From Beijerinckia indica subsp. indica ATCC 9039 (lineage in GTDB: Bacteria; Pseudomonadota; Alphaproteobacteria; Rhizobiales; Beijerinckiaceae): a DNA stretch of 64,000 bases. The position numbers and the translations under genes are program-made. The notes beneath the pieces are model-generated. The model was not told the origin of the DNA and made no database searches. It was given only the letters and a program-made list of their open reading frames with translations. The DNA lies in assembly GCF_000019845.1 (NCBI RefSeq), contig NC_010581.1, positions 1,679,501 through 1,743,500 of the forward strand. Direction: 5' to 3'. The stretch's first letter is position 1. The number at the start of each line of letters is the position of its first letter. This document shows positions 1-8,449 of the stretch, piece after piece.

Positions 1-649
1 TCACCGCCCAATTCCGCAAGGGCGGAAAATTGCGACTGGCCGCCCGGTCGGCGATAATAGACTACCATCTCCTGCGCGACACGACGTGCGACCGGCTCGC
101 CCAGATCCTCTGCGATCAACGCCAACGCCAGATCGATTCCCGCGCTGATCCCGGCCGATGTCCAGATCGCGCCATCGCAGATATGGACACGGTCGGCTTC
201 GACGCGCACCGCGGGAAAGAGCCGCTGCAGTTGTTCCGCCGGCGCCAGTGGGTCGTCGCCCGTCTTCTGTCGAGCAGCCCCGCAGAAGCCAGCAGGAATG
301 CGCCCGAACAGACGCTGCACAGCCGTCGCGTGTCCTTGGCGCACGCGCGAAGATACTCGGCGCTGGCATGGTGCATCATCGCGCTGCGGCTGCCATCGCC
401 GCCCACCACGATCAGCGTGTCCAAAGGCGCCGCGCCGCCGGCCTTGACGCTGTCGATCGCGAGGCCTGACGAACTGCGGATCGCACCACCCTGTATGGAG
501 ATGACCGTGAACCGATAGGAACCAGGCACCATCTTTTCAGCGATCTCGAAGGCGGTGGTCGGACCGGCGGCGTCGAGGATTTGAAAATCCTCATAAAGAA
601 AGAGGGCGACCTTTTTCGGCATTGGCAGAAAATGAGGGATCACTGTCAT
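1..649 (-). pseudogene. GlxA-like (DJ-1/PfpI domain) regulator, frameshifted and cut by the window edge
   Basis: The reading frame from 649 encodes a DJ-1/PfpI (class I glutamine amidotransferase-like) domain: MPKKVALFLYEDFQILDAAG at the start and the nucleophile elbow CSVCSGAFLLASAGLLD. After HWRR the frame is lost. If one base is restored near 237-244 (a GGG read as GG on the coding strand), the protein continues as AEQLQRLFPAVRVEADRV, then TSAGISAGIDLALALI, and runs off the left edge. That is the usual GlxA pattern before an AraC-type helix-turn-helix domain, which would lie outside the window. It is divergent from the PfpI gene at 702. Start could be 649 or 622 (the second Met). It may be a true pseudogene or a sequencing error. 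Confidence 0.7.
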
Positions 650-701
650 TCAGTCAAGCGATGCGTTCGGGCATGTTGGCGCCAGTAACACGGAGCATTC
701 C

Positions 702-1400
702 ATGAACGAACAGCCGTTTCGTATCGTCTTCGCCATCTATCCGGGCATGACCCAGCTCGACTTCACCGGGCCCCAACAGTTTCTCTCGCGTCTGCCGGGC
801 AGTGAGGTGATCGTCGCCAGCCTCGCTGGCGGTGACGTGGCGAGCGAAGGATTGATCTTTGCTGGAACGAAGCGGTTGGCGGATGTCGCCGCCTGCGAGC
901 TGATCTGCGTTCCTGGCGGCGTCAATGCGACAACCGTGGCGCTGGACTCGACCTTTATCGACGAGGTCAGACGGCTGGGACTGGGCGCGCGCTATGTCAC
1001 TTCGGTCTGCACCGGCTCGCTGATCCTCGGCGCGGCCGGTCTGCTGGTGGGCCGGCGCGCGGCATGTCATTGGGCATGGCGGCAACTGTTGCCGCTGTTC
1101 GGCGCGACCGCCGATGAGGGGCGCGTGGTGCGTGACGGGAACGTCATCACCGGCGGCGGGGTGACGGCAGGCATCGATTTCGCGCTGACCGTGCTGGCCG
1201 AGATCGGCGGCGCGGAACTTGGGCAGAGCATCCAGCTCGGTCTCGAATACGCGCCGGCGCCGCCGTTCCAGGCAGGACGTCCGGAGACCGCACCGGCGCC
1301 GATCCTGGCGGCCTATCGGGAACGGATGGCCGGAATCCTTGCGCGCCGTGAGGCGGAAGCCCGCGAGGCCGCCGACCGCCTCGCCATTGGGAGGCAATGA
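702..1400 (+). CDS. DJ-1/PfpI family protein, isonitrile-hydratase-like
   Basis: This 232-residue protein is a stand-alone DJ-1/PfpI domain. It opens with [20 protein letters not shown] and carries the nucleophile elbow [15 protein letters not shown], with the candidate catalytic cysteine at about residue 103. A later [17 protein letters not shown] segment is also typical. Length and motif order resemble cyclohexyl-isocyanide hydratase (InhA) and its relatives, which act in the cytoplasm. Substrate cannot be inferred from sequence alone. It has no DNA-binding domain, unlike the GlxA-like neighbour with which it shares a 52 bp divergent promoter region, so the neighbour is its likely regulator. 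The next gene starts one base after its stop, so the two are probably co-transcribed. Confidence 0.85.
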   Translation: MNEQPFRIVFAIYPGMTQLDFTGPQQFLSRLPGSEVIVASLAGGDVASEGLIFAGTKRLADVAACELICVPGGVNATTVALDSTFIDEVRRLGLGARYVTSVCTGSLILGAAGLLVGRRAACHWAWRQLLPLFGATADEGRVVRDGNVITGGGVTAGIDFALTVLAEIGGAELGQSIQLGLEYAPAPPFQAGRPETAPAPILAAYRERMAGILARREAEAREAADRLAIGRQ

Positions 1401-1401
1401 C

Positions 1402-1869
1402 ATGACCAGCCGCCTACCACTACCGCCCTTCGACACTGCCAGTGCCGCCGCCAAGGTGCGCCTGGCCGAAGATGCCTGGAATGGGCGCGATCCAGAGCGC
1501 GTCGCGCTTGCCTATACGCCCGACAGCCGTTGGCGGAACCGGTCCGAATTTCTGACTGGCCGCGATGCGATCATCGATTTCCTCCAGCGCAAATGGACGC
1601 GCGAGGAGGATTATCGCCTCATCAAGGAATTGTGGACGTTCGGTGGTAATCGCATCGCGGTTCGCTTCGCTTACGAATGGCACGACGATGCAGGCCGGTG
1701 GTTCCGCTCCTATGGTAACGAGAACTGGGAATTTGATGCCGCCGGCCTCATGCGGCTTCGGATCGCGAGCATCAACGATCTGCCCATTGCATCGACGGAA
1801 CGGCTGTTCCATTGGCCATCGGGCGTCCGGCCGTCTAACCATCCGGGGCTGAGCGATTTCGGCCTGTGA
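1402..1869 (+). CDS. DUF1348 family protein (NTF2-like fold)
   Basis: The 155-residue product has the DUF1348 signature: an N-terminal helix with [17 protein letters not shown], then [17 protein letters not shown], and a conserved C-terminal segment [20 protein letters not shown]. The fold is a SnoaL/NTF2-like cone. No enzymatic activity is established for the family, so I assign no reaction. The start is chosen at the ATG right after a GGGAGG ribosome-binding site that overlaps the end of the PfpI gene. The one-base gap indicates translational coupling and joint function with that gene. Confidence 0.85.
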   Translation: MTSRLPLPPFDTASAAAKVRLAEDAWNGRDPERVALAYTPDSRWRNRSEFLTGRDAIIDFLQRKWTREEDYRLIKELWTFGGNRIAVRFAYEWHDDAGRWFRSYGNENWEFDAAGLMRLRIASINDLPIASTERLFHWPSGVRPSNHPGLSDFGL

Positions 1870-1961
1870 AACGTCGATGGATCGCAGAAGGTCATGTTTT
1901 GCGAGAGGTCAGCAACAAGCACGTCGCCTAAATCCGCCTATCGCCGCAAAGCCTGCCGTCC

Positions 1962-2999
1962 TCATTTCCCGGTCATCCTGTCGGCGTCACTGATAGCGCG
2001 CGCAAAGGCTTGGGGTGCTTCTTGCGGCAGGTTGTGGCCGACACCGCCCTCGATCAACCGATGCTGGTACGGTCCTACGAACTGATTGCGATAATCTTCA
2101 GGTCGTGGATGCGGAGCGCCGTTGGCGTCACCCTCCAGTATGATTGTGGGAACGCGAATGGATGGGAAAGTTGCCAGTTGGCGTTCGATTGCGTCATAGC
2201 GCGCCTCGCCTTCCGCCAGCCCGAGCCGCCAGCGATAATTGTGAATCGTGATCGCGACGTGATCGGGATTGTCGAGCGCCGCGGCGGAGCGCGTGAAAGT
2301 GGCCTCGTCGAAGGCCCAGCGCGGCGAAGCGGTCTGCCAGATCAGTCGGGCGAAGGCATGTGTATTGGCGGCATAGCCCAGCCGCCCCCGCTCGGTCGCG
2401 AAGTAGAATTGGTACCACCAACTCAGCTCGGCCGCAGGCGGGAGCGGCTTCGCGTTGGCCGCCTGGCTACCGATCAGATAACCGCTCACCGATACCAGCG
2501 CCTTCACTCGCTCCGGGTAAAGTACCGCGAGGATGCAAGCGGTTCGCGCGCCCCAGTCATAGCCACCGACGATCGGCTGCTTGAGGCCGAGCGCTTCGAT
2601 CAATTCCAACATATCCACGGCGAGTACGGCCTGCTGGGCATTGCGTGGGCTGGCGTCAGACAGGAAGCGGGTCGAGCCGTAGCCGCGCAGATAAGGAACG
2701 ATCACGCGATAGCCCGCCTCGGCAAGGATCGGCGTGGCGTCGACATAGCTGTGGATGTCATAGGGCCAGCCGTGCAGCAGCAGGACGGGCGTGCCTTCGG
2801 CCGGTCCGGCCTCGGCATAGGCGATGTCGAGCGTGCGTGTGCGGACATGCTTGAGCGTTTCAAAGCTTCGCAGCGGGGTATTCGGCGTCGCCGGCGCTGG
2901 TTGGGCTTTGCTCTCCACAGCGAACAAGACGGAGGCAGCGGCACCGGTGAGTGCTGATGTGAGAAAGGCGCGACGCTCGATTGGGCTATCGGTGGTCAT
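1962..2999 (-). CDS. Tat-exported alpha/beta hydrolase, epoxide-hydrolase-like
   Basis: The 345-residue protein begins with a twin-arginine signal (ERRAFLTSALTGAAASVLFA, residues 8-27), predicting export to the periplasm after folding. The mature part is an alpha/beta hydrolase: oxyanion motif HGWP at 75-78, LRGYGSTR at about 103-110, and nucleophile elbow GGYDWGA with Asp147. An Asp nucleophile in a DWG context is typical of epoxide hydrolases and haloalkane dehalogenases. A late Gly-His (VGHNLPQEAP) fits the catalytic histidine. Epoxide hydrolase is favoured by the HGWP motif, but the substrate is unknown. It lies downstream of the TetR and quinone oxidoreductase genes on the same strand, 26 bp away, so it may share their transcript. 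Confidence 0.8.
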   Translation of the reverse strand: MTTDSPIERRAFLTSALTGAAASVLFAVESKAQPAPATPNTPLRSFETLKHVRTRTLDIAYAEAGPAEGTPVLLLHGWPYDIHSYVDATPILAEAGYRVIVPYLRGYGSTRFLSDASPRNAQQAVLAVDMLELIEALGLKQPIVGGYDWGARTACILAVLYPERVKALVSVSGYLIGSQAANAKPLPPAAELSWWYQFYFATERGRLGYAANTHAFARLIWQTASPRWAFDEATFTRSAAALDNPDHVAITIHNYRWRLGLAEGEARYDAIERQLATFPSIRVPTIILEGDANGAPHPRPEDYRNQFVGPYQHRLIEGGVGHNLPQEAPQAFARAISDADRMTGK

Positions 3000-3025
3000 G
3001 GATTACAGCCTTTGCGACAGGGAGG

Positions 3026-3994
3026 TCAGGGAATGAGTAAGAGCTTGCCGGTGCTATGTCGACTTTCCATGTCGGCATGGGCGCGCGCGGCTTCGGCCAG
3101 CGGATAGGTGCCACCGATCTCGATCTTCAGCTTGCCCTGCGCGATCCAGTCGAACAGCCGCGCCGTCCGTTCGCGCAGCAGTGCCGGCGTCGGAATATGA
3201 TCGAAGAAGACCGCGTAGCCGAGCTTGATGCTCTTCGGCAGGCTCATGATGTCGATCGGCCCCGGCCCACCCAACACTGGGCCGTACCAGCAGAATGTGC
3301 CCGACCGACGAAGCGCCGACAGCGATCCTTCGAAGGTCTTCGGGCCGGACCCGTCGAACACGACGTGCACGCCTTCTCCGCTTGTCAGCGCGAGCACATC
3401 CTGGGTGAACCGCCCCTCGCTATCGACGATGATGTGATCGGCGCCCGCCCGGCGTGCCGCCTCGACCTTGGCTTCGCTTGACACGCGGCCGATCACGCTG
3501 CCGCCGCGCAGCTTCACGATCTGGGTCAGCAACTGGCCCAGACCACCAGCCGCCGCATGGACGAGCGCGACGTCGCCGGGCTGTACGGGATAGAAATCGG
3601 TGGCGAAGTGGCTGGCGGTCAGCCCCTGCATCATTATGGCGGCAGCGGTACGATCGTCGATCGTATCGGGGATCGGAACCAGTGCATCGGCGGGCGCGAC
3701 AAGCCGCTCGGCATAGCTGCCTGGCTTGTAGACCCAGGCGATACGGTCGCCGACCTCGAAGCCCGACACGCCTTCGCCGAACGCGGCGATACGGCCTGCT
3801 CCCTCGACGCCGAGCACCTTGGGGTTGGGCATCTCGGTCCAGGCGATGCCGCGTCGCACGCCGATATCCATGAAATTGACGCCTGCCACAGCCACGTCGA
3901 TCAGCACTTCGTCCGGCCCCGGTATCGGATCGGGCCGTTCGACGACGTCGAGCCTGTCGGCTCCACCGATCCCGGTCATCACCACTGCTCGCAT
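3026..3994 (-). CDS. NADPH:quinone oxidoreductase family protein (MDR superfamily)
   Basis: This 322-residue zinc-independent medium-chain dehydrogenase has an N-terminal GroES-like domain (MRAVVMTGIGGADRLDVVER) and a Rossmann domain with the NADPH-binding motif AAGGLGQLL at about 148-156. No catalytic zinc cysteines are seen, which fits the quinone oxidoreductase branch. It would reduce quinones or enones with NADPH in the cytoplasm. The start at 3994 is chosen because AAGGAAA lies seven bases upstream. A longer frame to 4024 would run through a palindrome that looks like an operator. The TetR gene lies immediately upstream on the same strand. Confidence 0.85.
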   Translation of the reverse strand: MRAVVMTGIGGADRLDVVERPDPIPGPDEVLIDVAVAGVNFMDIGVRRGIAWTEMPNPKVLGVEGAGRIAAFGEGVSGFEVGDRIAWVYKPGSYAERLVAPADALVPIPDTIDDRTAAAIMMQGLTASHFATDFYPVQPGDVALVHAAAGGLGQLLTQIVKLRGGSVIGRVSSEAKVEAARRAGADHIIVDSEGRFTQDVLALTSGEGVHVVFDGSGPKTFEGSLSALRRSGTFCWYGPVLGGPGPIDIMSLPKSIKLGYAVFFDHIPTPALLRERTARLFDWIAQGKLKIEIGGTYPLAEAARAHADMESRHSTGKLLLIP

Positions 3995-4007
3995 TTCAGT
4001 TTCCTTT

Positions 4008-4024
4008 CTTGAACGATTATTCAA
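4008..4024. promoter_or_regulatory. Putative TetR operator upstream of the quinone oxidoreductase gene
   Basis: CTTGAACGATTATTCAA contains the inverted repeat TTGAA-N6-TTCAA and lies 14-30 bases upstream of the quinone oxidoreductase start. The half-site CTTGAACGA recurs on the minus strand upstream of the TetR gene (4642-4650). A shared half-site at both genes points to the adjacent TetR repressor. This is inferred from pattern only. Confidence 0.5.
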
Positions 4025-4047
4025 TTAACAGGCAAAAAAAGAGGAGG

Positions 4048-4614
4048 TCAGCGCAGCGCCCGTAAGACCATCTCGCCAAGGCTGCCGAGTTCTTTCGGCC
4101 TCGCGCCGCTGCGTCCGGCGATGCGGATTCCGGCAAAGCTCGCGATGAGGAAGGTCGCCACCGGGTCAAGGTCGAGCGCTTCGGCGATGTCGCCCTCGGC
4201 TTGCGCAGCGCGAAGCCGCTCGATCATGGCAGTGCGGAGAGCGCGGTTGGCTGCTGCGTTGATCTCGGCAAGTTCGGGCCGCGAGCAACCGAACTCTGCG
4301 ATTGAGCCGACGCCCAGGCACGGTATTGCCGCCTCCCGCACCACGCGCTCCACTATCGCGCGGATGCCATCGATCGCCCGCAGCCCCGAAGTGAGCGCGG
4401 CGCGATGCGCCTGCACCTCGGTGATTACATAGCGCCGCAAAGCCTGTTGGTAGAGCTGCCACTTGTCGCCGAAGGTATCGTAGAGGCTCTGCCGTCCAAT
4501 TCCCATCGCATCGACCAGCATCTGCGCCGAGGTGCCTTCGAAGCCATGCTCGCGGAATATACCAATCGCCGCATCGAGCGCGGCATCGACATCGAAGGTC
4601 TTGGGTCTTGTCAT
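4048..4614 (-). CDS. TetR/AcrR family transcriptional regulator
   Basis: The 188-residue protein has a TetR N-terminal helix-turn-helix: MTRPKTFDVDAALDAAIGIF, then GFEGTSAQMLVDAMGIGRQSLYDTFGDK. The C-terminal ligand domain includes LGVGSIAEFGCSRPELAEIN, as seen in TetR proteins paired with quinone or aldehyde reductases. The start at 4614 puts the HTH at the usual distance from the N-terminus. Longer in-frame starts up to 4758 would add a non-homologous leader. It precedes the quinone oxidoreductase by 53 bp and probably represses both genes through palindromes at 4008 and 4636. Confidence 0.9.
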   Translation of the reverse strand: MTRPKTFDVDAALDAAIGIFREHGFEGTSAQMLVDAMGIGRQSLYDTFGDKWQLYQQALRRYVITEVQAHRAALTSGLRAIDGIRAIVERVVREAAIPCLGVGSIAEFGCSRPELAEINAAANRALRTAMIERLRAAQAEGDIAEALDLDPVATFLIASFAGIRIAGRSGARPKELGSLGEMVLRALR

Positions 4615-4630
4615 AATGACTATATAGATA

Positions 4631-4650
4631 TTCCGGAACGTTCGTTCAAG
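4631..4650. promoter_or_regulatory. Putative TetR autoregulatory operator
   Basis: TTCCGGAACGTTCGTTCAAG contains GAACG-TT-CGTTC (4636-4647), a perfect inverted repeat, and on the minus strand the half-site CTTGAACGA seen upstream of the quinone oxidoreductase. It lies 17-36 bases upstream of the TetR start, where a repressor would block its own promoter. Confidence 0.45.
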
Positions 4651-5059
4651 TACGCCTTCCGAAAAATCAGGGAGTTCATCGCCGCGTTTGAGAAGGTGGC
4701 GATCCATGCTAACGATCGACGAACGCCATCTATCGCCAGCTAGCGACGATGGCCTCAACGGCTAGAAGGGCAGGTTACAGGAACTGTCTCTCGTGTCGCG
4801 CCGATGAAAGGCGCCTGTGATTGCCTGCGGGCGGTCAAACGCCGCCGATTGCTGCAAAGGGTAACGATTGCTCCAATAACTCAAAGGGTTATGGCCAATT
4901 TGTAGCTCTCGTCTTCATCGGGCTCTGCCCACCAGCCCCGCCGATTGCGCTCTGTAGCCCGATATTGCCGCCAATCACCGCGCGACACCAAGCTCGGCCT
5001 GTCAGCTTATCGCGTTGAGTTGGGATTCGAATAGCGGTGTATGCGCCGCCCCCATGCGG
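4651..5059. other. Intergenic region with no recognised gene
   Basis: About 410 bases between the TetR promoter and the 3' end of the broken SnoaL-like gene. A 65-codon open frame on the plus strand (4821-5018) has no recognisable family, no good ribosome-binding site and a composition like non-coding sequence. No terminator or RNA gene was identified. Confidence 0.5.
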
Positions 5060-5433
5060 TTATCCTTCAGCCTGACCGCTGGCCCGACGAAACTCCTCGG
5101 GGCTTTCGTCCAAGAAGACGTAGAGTGCGGCGATCCTGCCATCCCGCACGATGATCACGTCGCAACCGGTATAGACCGGAGCTTCGCCGCGCGGACCAGA
5201 TCCCCACGCAAGCCTTCCCGCATTGTGAAGAACCTGGGGCTGCCCGTGCGGTGTGTAGACAAAGTGCGGGTGCGTCGCTCGCAGGTCGCCGGCAAACTTG
5301 TCGATCGCCTCACGGCCGAAGATGGGTCCGGGTGGTACGTAGAGGATGGCGTCCTCTGTCCAGAGCTCATCGATCGCGCTGCGGCGTCGAGCAGTTCGCG
5401 GATGCGCTCTGTGGATTCGGTCTGCTGAACCAT
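5060..5433 (-). pseudogene. SnoaL/NTF2-like protein, frameshifted
   Basis: Translation starts at 5433 behind a good AAGGAG site and gives MVQQTESTERIRELLDAAA. The frame then shifts near 5377-5390 and continues as RSAIDELWTEDAILYVPPGP, FGREAIDKFAGDL, and a C-terminal part with ALYVFLDESPEEFRRA. Relatives normally have a few more residues between these parts, so a short deletion that is not a multiple of three is more likely than a one-base error. Members of this family are small cone-shaped proteins, some of them isomerases or cyclases. The reaction here is unknown. It lies 92 bp downstream of the SDR gene on the same strand. Confidence 0.65.
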
Positions 5434-5525
5434 GACATGTCTCCTTGAAGAGATTTTCGTCAGTCGCAGAGGCCGGATGGCATTGTCGTCGGGACGGAAC
5501 GTCACCCGGCTCCTGCCGGCAATGC

Positions 5526-6278
5526 TCAGATCTGGGCTTGGCCGCCGTCGACGAAGAGCTCGATGCCGTTGACGAAGCTGGCTTCGTCGGATGCAAGGAA
5601 CAGCACCGTCTTGGCAATCTCCTCAGGCTGGCCGATGCGACCGATCGGAATCAAGCCGGCAAGATAATCCTTGGTGCTCTGCGCCTGGTCGCCGCCGCCG
5701 AACAGTTCGTCCAATCCGGCAGTCTCGGTGACGCCTGGACTGACCGTGTTCACGCGGATGTGGCGGTCCTTGAGGTCGAGGATCCAATTGCGGGCGAAGT
5801 TGCGCACCGCCGCCTTGGTCGCCGAATAGACGCTGAAGGCAGGCGTGCCCGAGATGCTGGTGGTCGAACCCGTCAGGATCACCGAGGCACCGTCGCGCAG
5901 GAGCGGCAGAGCCTTCTGCACGGTGAAGAGGACGCCCTTTACGTTCGTGTCGAAGATACTCTGGTAATGCTCCTCGGTGATCGCACCGAGCGGTGCCATC
6001 TCGCCGCCGCCGGCATTGGCGAAGACGACGTCGATCTGGGAGTGGTTCTGCTGGACGGCATCATAGAGCCGGTCGATGTCGGCCAGATTGGTCATATCGC
6101 CACGAACGCCCGTGACCCGGCCGCCGATCTTCTTCAGCGCCACGTCGAGCGTCTCCTGCCGACGCCCGGTAATGAACACCGAGGCCCCCTCGGCGGCGAA
6201 TGCCTTGGCCGTGGCCAGGCCGATGCCGCTCGTCCCGCCGGTCACCACTACAACCTTGTTGTTGAACCTGTCCGTCAT
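5526..6278 (-). CDS. SDR family oxidoreductase (classical short-chain dehydrogenase)
   Basis: This 250-residue classical SDR has all expected motifs: cofactor loop TGGTSGIG (13-20), NAG (88-90), catalytic Ser138, and YSATK with Tyr151 and Lys155. The C-terminus FVNGIELFVDGGQAQI is standard. TGRRQ after the second strand, with arginines after the beta2 turn, favours NADP(H). It would oxidise or reduce a small carbonyl compound in the cytoplasm. The ATG follows AAGGAGA at good spacing. It is divergent from a LysR regulator 114 bp away, which probably controls it. Confidence 0.9.
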   Translation of the reverse strand: MTDRFNNKVVVVTGGTSGIGLATAKAFAAEGASVFITGRRQETLDVALKKIGGRVTGVRGDMTNLADIDRLYDAVQQNHSQIDVVFANAGGGEMAPLGAITEEHYQSIFDTNVKGVLFTVQKALPLLRDGASVILTGSTTSISGTPAFSVYSATKAAVRNFARNWILDLKDRHIRVNTVSPGVTETAGLDELFGGGDQAQSTKDYLAGLIPIGRIGQPEEIAKTVLFLASDEASFVNGIELFVDGGQAQI

Positions 6279-6369
6279 CGTCTGTCTCCTTCAATGGTCG
6301 GCGAAGCGCCGGTGCCCCTCGTAGATGCAATGAGAACGATGATGCGTGTAGTCGGTGGATATGGCACTT

Positions 6370-6391
6370 AGCGTTCTAATGGAGGAACGCT
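6370..6391. promoter_or_regulatory. Dyad overlapping the LysR ribosome-binding site
   Basis: AGCGTTC-N8-GAACGCT is a perfect 7 bp inverted repeat that ends one base before the LysR start codon, with the Shine-Dalgarno GGAGG in and beside the spacer. It could be an autoregulatory binding site or an RNA hairpin that affects initiation. Confidence 0.4.
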
Positions 6392-6392
6392 G

Positions 6393-7298
6393 ATGAAAAT
6401 CGACCTCAACGACTATGCCTATTTTGCCGAGGTTGTCGCCCATGGCGGGTTTGCCGCAGCTGGGCGCGCGCTCCGCGAGCCAAAGTCCAAGCTCAGCCGG
6501 CGCATTGCTGGGTTGGAGGATCGGTTGGGACTGCGCTTGATAGAGCGGTCCAGCAGGCGCTTTCGCGTGACAGACACGGGCCAGGCCTTTTACGAGAGAT
6601 GCCGGGCGATGCTGGCCGAGGCGGAGCAGGCGGAGGCATTGGTCATGCAGGCTCAGGCCGAGCCCCATGGTCGCATCCGATTCAGCTGCCCGACGGGCAT
6701 GCTGGAGCCGATCTCGGGCCTGATCTCGTCTTTCCTGGTCCGCTATCCGAAGGTGCGGCTCCAGCTCGTGGCAACGGATCGGGCACTCAACCTGATCGAG
6801 GAACGGATCGATCTGGCACTCCGGGTGCGCGGGAGCCTTACCAGCGACGCCGCGCTGACAATGCGATCACTCGGCCTATCCACCCGCATCCTCGTCGCCA
6901 GCCCCCTGATCGCCAGCCAGGTGGGAAGCATCGAGCAATTGGCCTTATTCCCCGCTTTGGCGACCAATGACACGGCGGACGATCTCGAATGGCACCTGGA
7001 AACGGAAGACGGCCTCAAGCAGGTCATCCGCGTTGAACCGCGAATGGGATGCGAGGACATGGCCACCGTGCGCGCCGCCGCCATCGACGGCATCGGGGTG
7101 GCGATTCTGCCCGATCATGTCTGTCTTGATGCATTGGAAGCGGGACGCCTGGTGCGCGTGCTGCCGGCATGGCGCGGACTACAGGGGATCGTGCATCTCG
7201 TCTTCACGACCCGGCGCGGTTTGCCACCGGCCGTCCGCGCACTCATTGACCATCTGGCTGCCGGCTTTCCGCGCGACGTCTTGGGGAAGAATGCGTAA
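6393..7298 (+). CDS. LysR family transcriptional regulator
   Basis: The 301-residue protein has a typical LysR N-terminal winged helix (LNDYAYFAEVVAHGGFAAAG, then SKLSRRIAGLEDRLGLRLIERSSRRF) followed by a periplasmic-binding-protein-like effector domain (HGRIRFSCPTGMLEPISGLI and IDLALRVRGSLTSDAALTMR). It belongs to the branch that usually activates a divergent oxidoreductase gene in response to an aromatic or quinone-like effector. Its divergent SDR neighbour at 5526 is the likely target. GGAGG precedes the ATG. Confidence 0.92.
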   Translation: MKIDLNDYAYFAEVVAHGGFAAAGRALREPKSKLSRRIAGLEDRLGLRLIERSSRRFRVTDTGQAFYERCRAMLAEAEQAEALVMQAQAEPHGRIRFSCPTGMLEPISGLISSFLVRYPKVRLQLVATDRALNLIEERIDLALRVRGSLTSDAALTMRSLGLSTRILVASPLIASQVGSIEQLALFPALATNDTADDLEWHLETEDGLKQVIRVEPRMGCEDMATVRAAAIDGIGVAILPDHVCLDALEAGRLVRVLPAWRGLQGIVHLVFTTRRGLPPAVRALIDHLAAGFPRDVLGKNA

Positions 7299-7534
7299 AG
7301 CCGCGACCAATGGATCCGGTGGAGACGGCGACTGATCCGCCTGTTAAAAGTAATCCCGCTAGTTTGGCTTCACGCGCCATTTGAGAACGAAGCTGAAAAG
7401 CCGACCGGTGGCTTTCAGGATTCTTTACGCAGGCGCGGAGAAGATAACCGCCGATCATAGGCTATAGCCCGACGCTCTCAGACAGCTCCGGGGCTCGAAG
7501 GGCAACGTTCCATTCCTCACTGCCTCATGGCGTA

Positions 7535-7563
7535 TTGACATTGTGGATACACGCGACCATATT
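7535..7563 (+). promoter_or_regulatory. Sigma70-type promoter for the TacA/TacT-like pair
   Basis: TTGACA at 7535-7540 is followed after exactly 17 bases by CATATT at 7558-7563. Transcription would begin close to the ATG at 7570, so the antitoxin could be translated from a leaderless or very short leader mRNA. Confidence 0.4.
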
Positions 7564-7569
7564 CCTGTC

Positions 7570-7911
7570 ATGGCCAGAGCTCGTATCTCCCCTTCCGAAC
7601 CCACGCCATCCGCGACTGTCTCCGTTGCGGAACGCGCTGCTGCGACCGATACCAAGGGGAGCATCAACCTGCGGATCGAAACCGGCACCCGCCAGCTCAT
7701 CGATGATGCAGCGGCGATCCTGGGTAAGACCCGCACGGAGTTCATGATCGAGAGCGCCCGGCGGGAGGCGGTTGATGTGTTGCTCGACCAGCGCCTGTTC
7801 GTACTCGATCCCGCGCGCTACGACGCCTTCGTGCAAGCGCTCGACAATCCGCCCGCGCCAGGACCGAAGCTCAAATCGCTGCTGCGCCGGACCCCGGCAT
7901 GGCAGAAATAG
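7570..7911 (+). CDS. DUF1778 (TacA-like) antitoxin
   Basis: The 113-residue protein has the DUF1778 ribbon-helix-helix domain: KGSINLRIETGTRQLIDDAAAILGK, then FMIESARREAVDVLLDQRLF, and a C-terminal toxin-wrapping tail ending RTPAWQK. In the TacA/TacT family this antitoxin binds its operator and neutralises a GNAT acetyltransferase that blocks translation by acetylating aminoacyl-tRNA. The following toxin gene overlaps it by 13 bases. Start at 7570 is chosen because the predicted promoter lies just upstream. The in-frame ATG at 7543 would fall inside that promoter. The N-terminal 30 residues before KGSINLRIE are longer than usual. Confidence 0.88.
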   Translation: MARARISPSEPTPSATVSVAERAAATDTKGSINLRIETGTRQLIDDAAAILGKTRTEFMIESARREAVDVLLDQRLFVLDPARYDAFVQALDNPPAPGPKLKSLLRRTPAWQK

Positions 7912-8428
7912 ATGACACGACGGACCATCCCGAACCCCGATTGTCTGCTCCTGTTCCTCTAACGGCTGAGCATGCCCTTTTGAATTTCGACTGTGGCGAA
8001 CCAGTGCTGAACGACTGGCTGCGCCATCGGGCCTTGAAGAACGAAAGCCGGTTCTCCCGCACTTATGTCGTCTGCGAAGGCAAGCGGGTCGTCGGCTATT
8101 TCTGCATATCTGCGGGTGCAGTCGAACGAGCGGCCGCGCCTGGCAAAGTGCGCGCAACGCTCCCGACACAATCCCAGTTTCGGTCATCGGGCGATTGGCG
8201 GTCAGCCGCGACCATGCGGGCAAAGGACTTGGCGCAGACCTGCTCTCGGATGCGCTGCGGCGGATCGCGCTGGCCTCGCAAAGCATCGGCATAGGAGCGG
8301 TTCTGGTCCATGCTAAGGACGATGCGGCCAAGCGCTTCTATCTACGCTGCGCAGAGTTCATTGAATACCCGGAAGGCAGCTGCACCCTGTTCCTCCCTAT
8401 GGAAACAGTGGTCGCGGCCTTCAGTTAG
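7899..8428 (+). pseudogene. GNAT acetyltransferase toxin (TacT-like), frameshifted
   Basis: The first frame from 7899 gives the toxin N-terminus (PLTAEHALLNFDCGEPVLNDWL, YVVCEGKRVVGYFCIS). The second frame gives the acetyl-CoA-binding part SRDHAGKGLGADLLSDALRR and the C-terminus FYLRCAEFIEYPEGSCTLFL. The frames join at about 8158-8164: one extra C in a CCC run would restore RATLPDTIPVSVIGRLAVSRDHAGKG. Apart from that one base the gene is complete, including Q/RxxGxG/A in the form HAGKGLG. As read, the product is truncated after about 90 correct residues and should lack acetyltransferase activity. A sequencing error in the homopolymer cannot be excluded. Confidence 0.85.
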
Positions 8429-8449
8429 GCCGTCGTGACGCGCATTGGA

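Noticed and set aside
4821..5018. 65-codon plus-strand frame
   Set aside because: There is no ribosome-binding site, no family match and non-coding-like composition.
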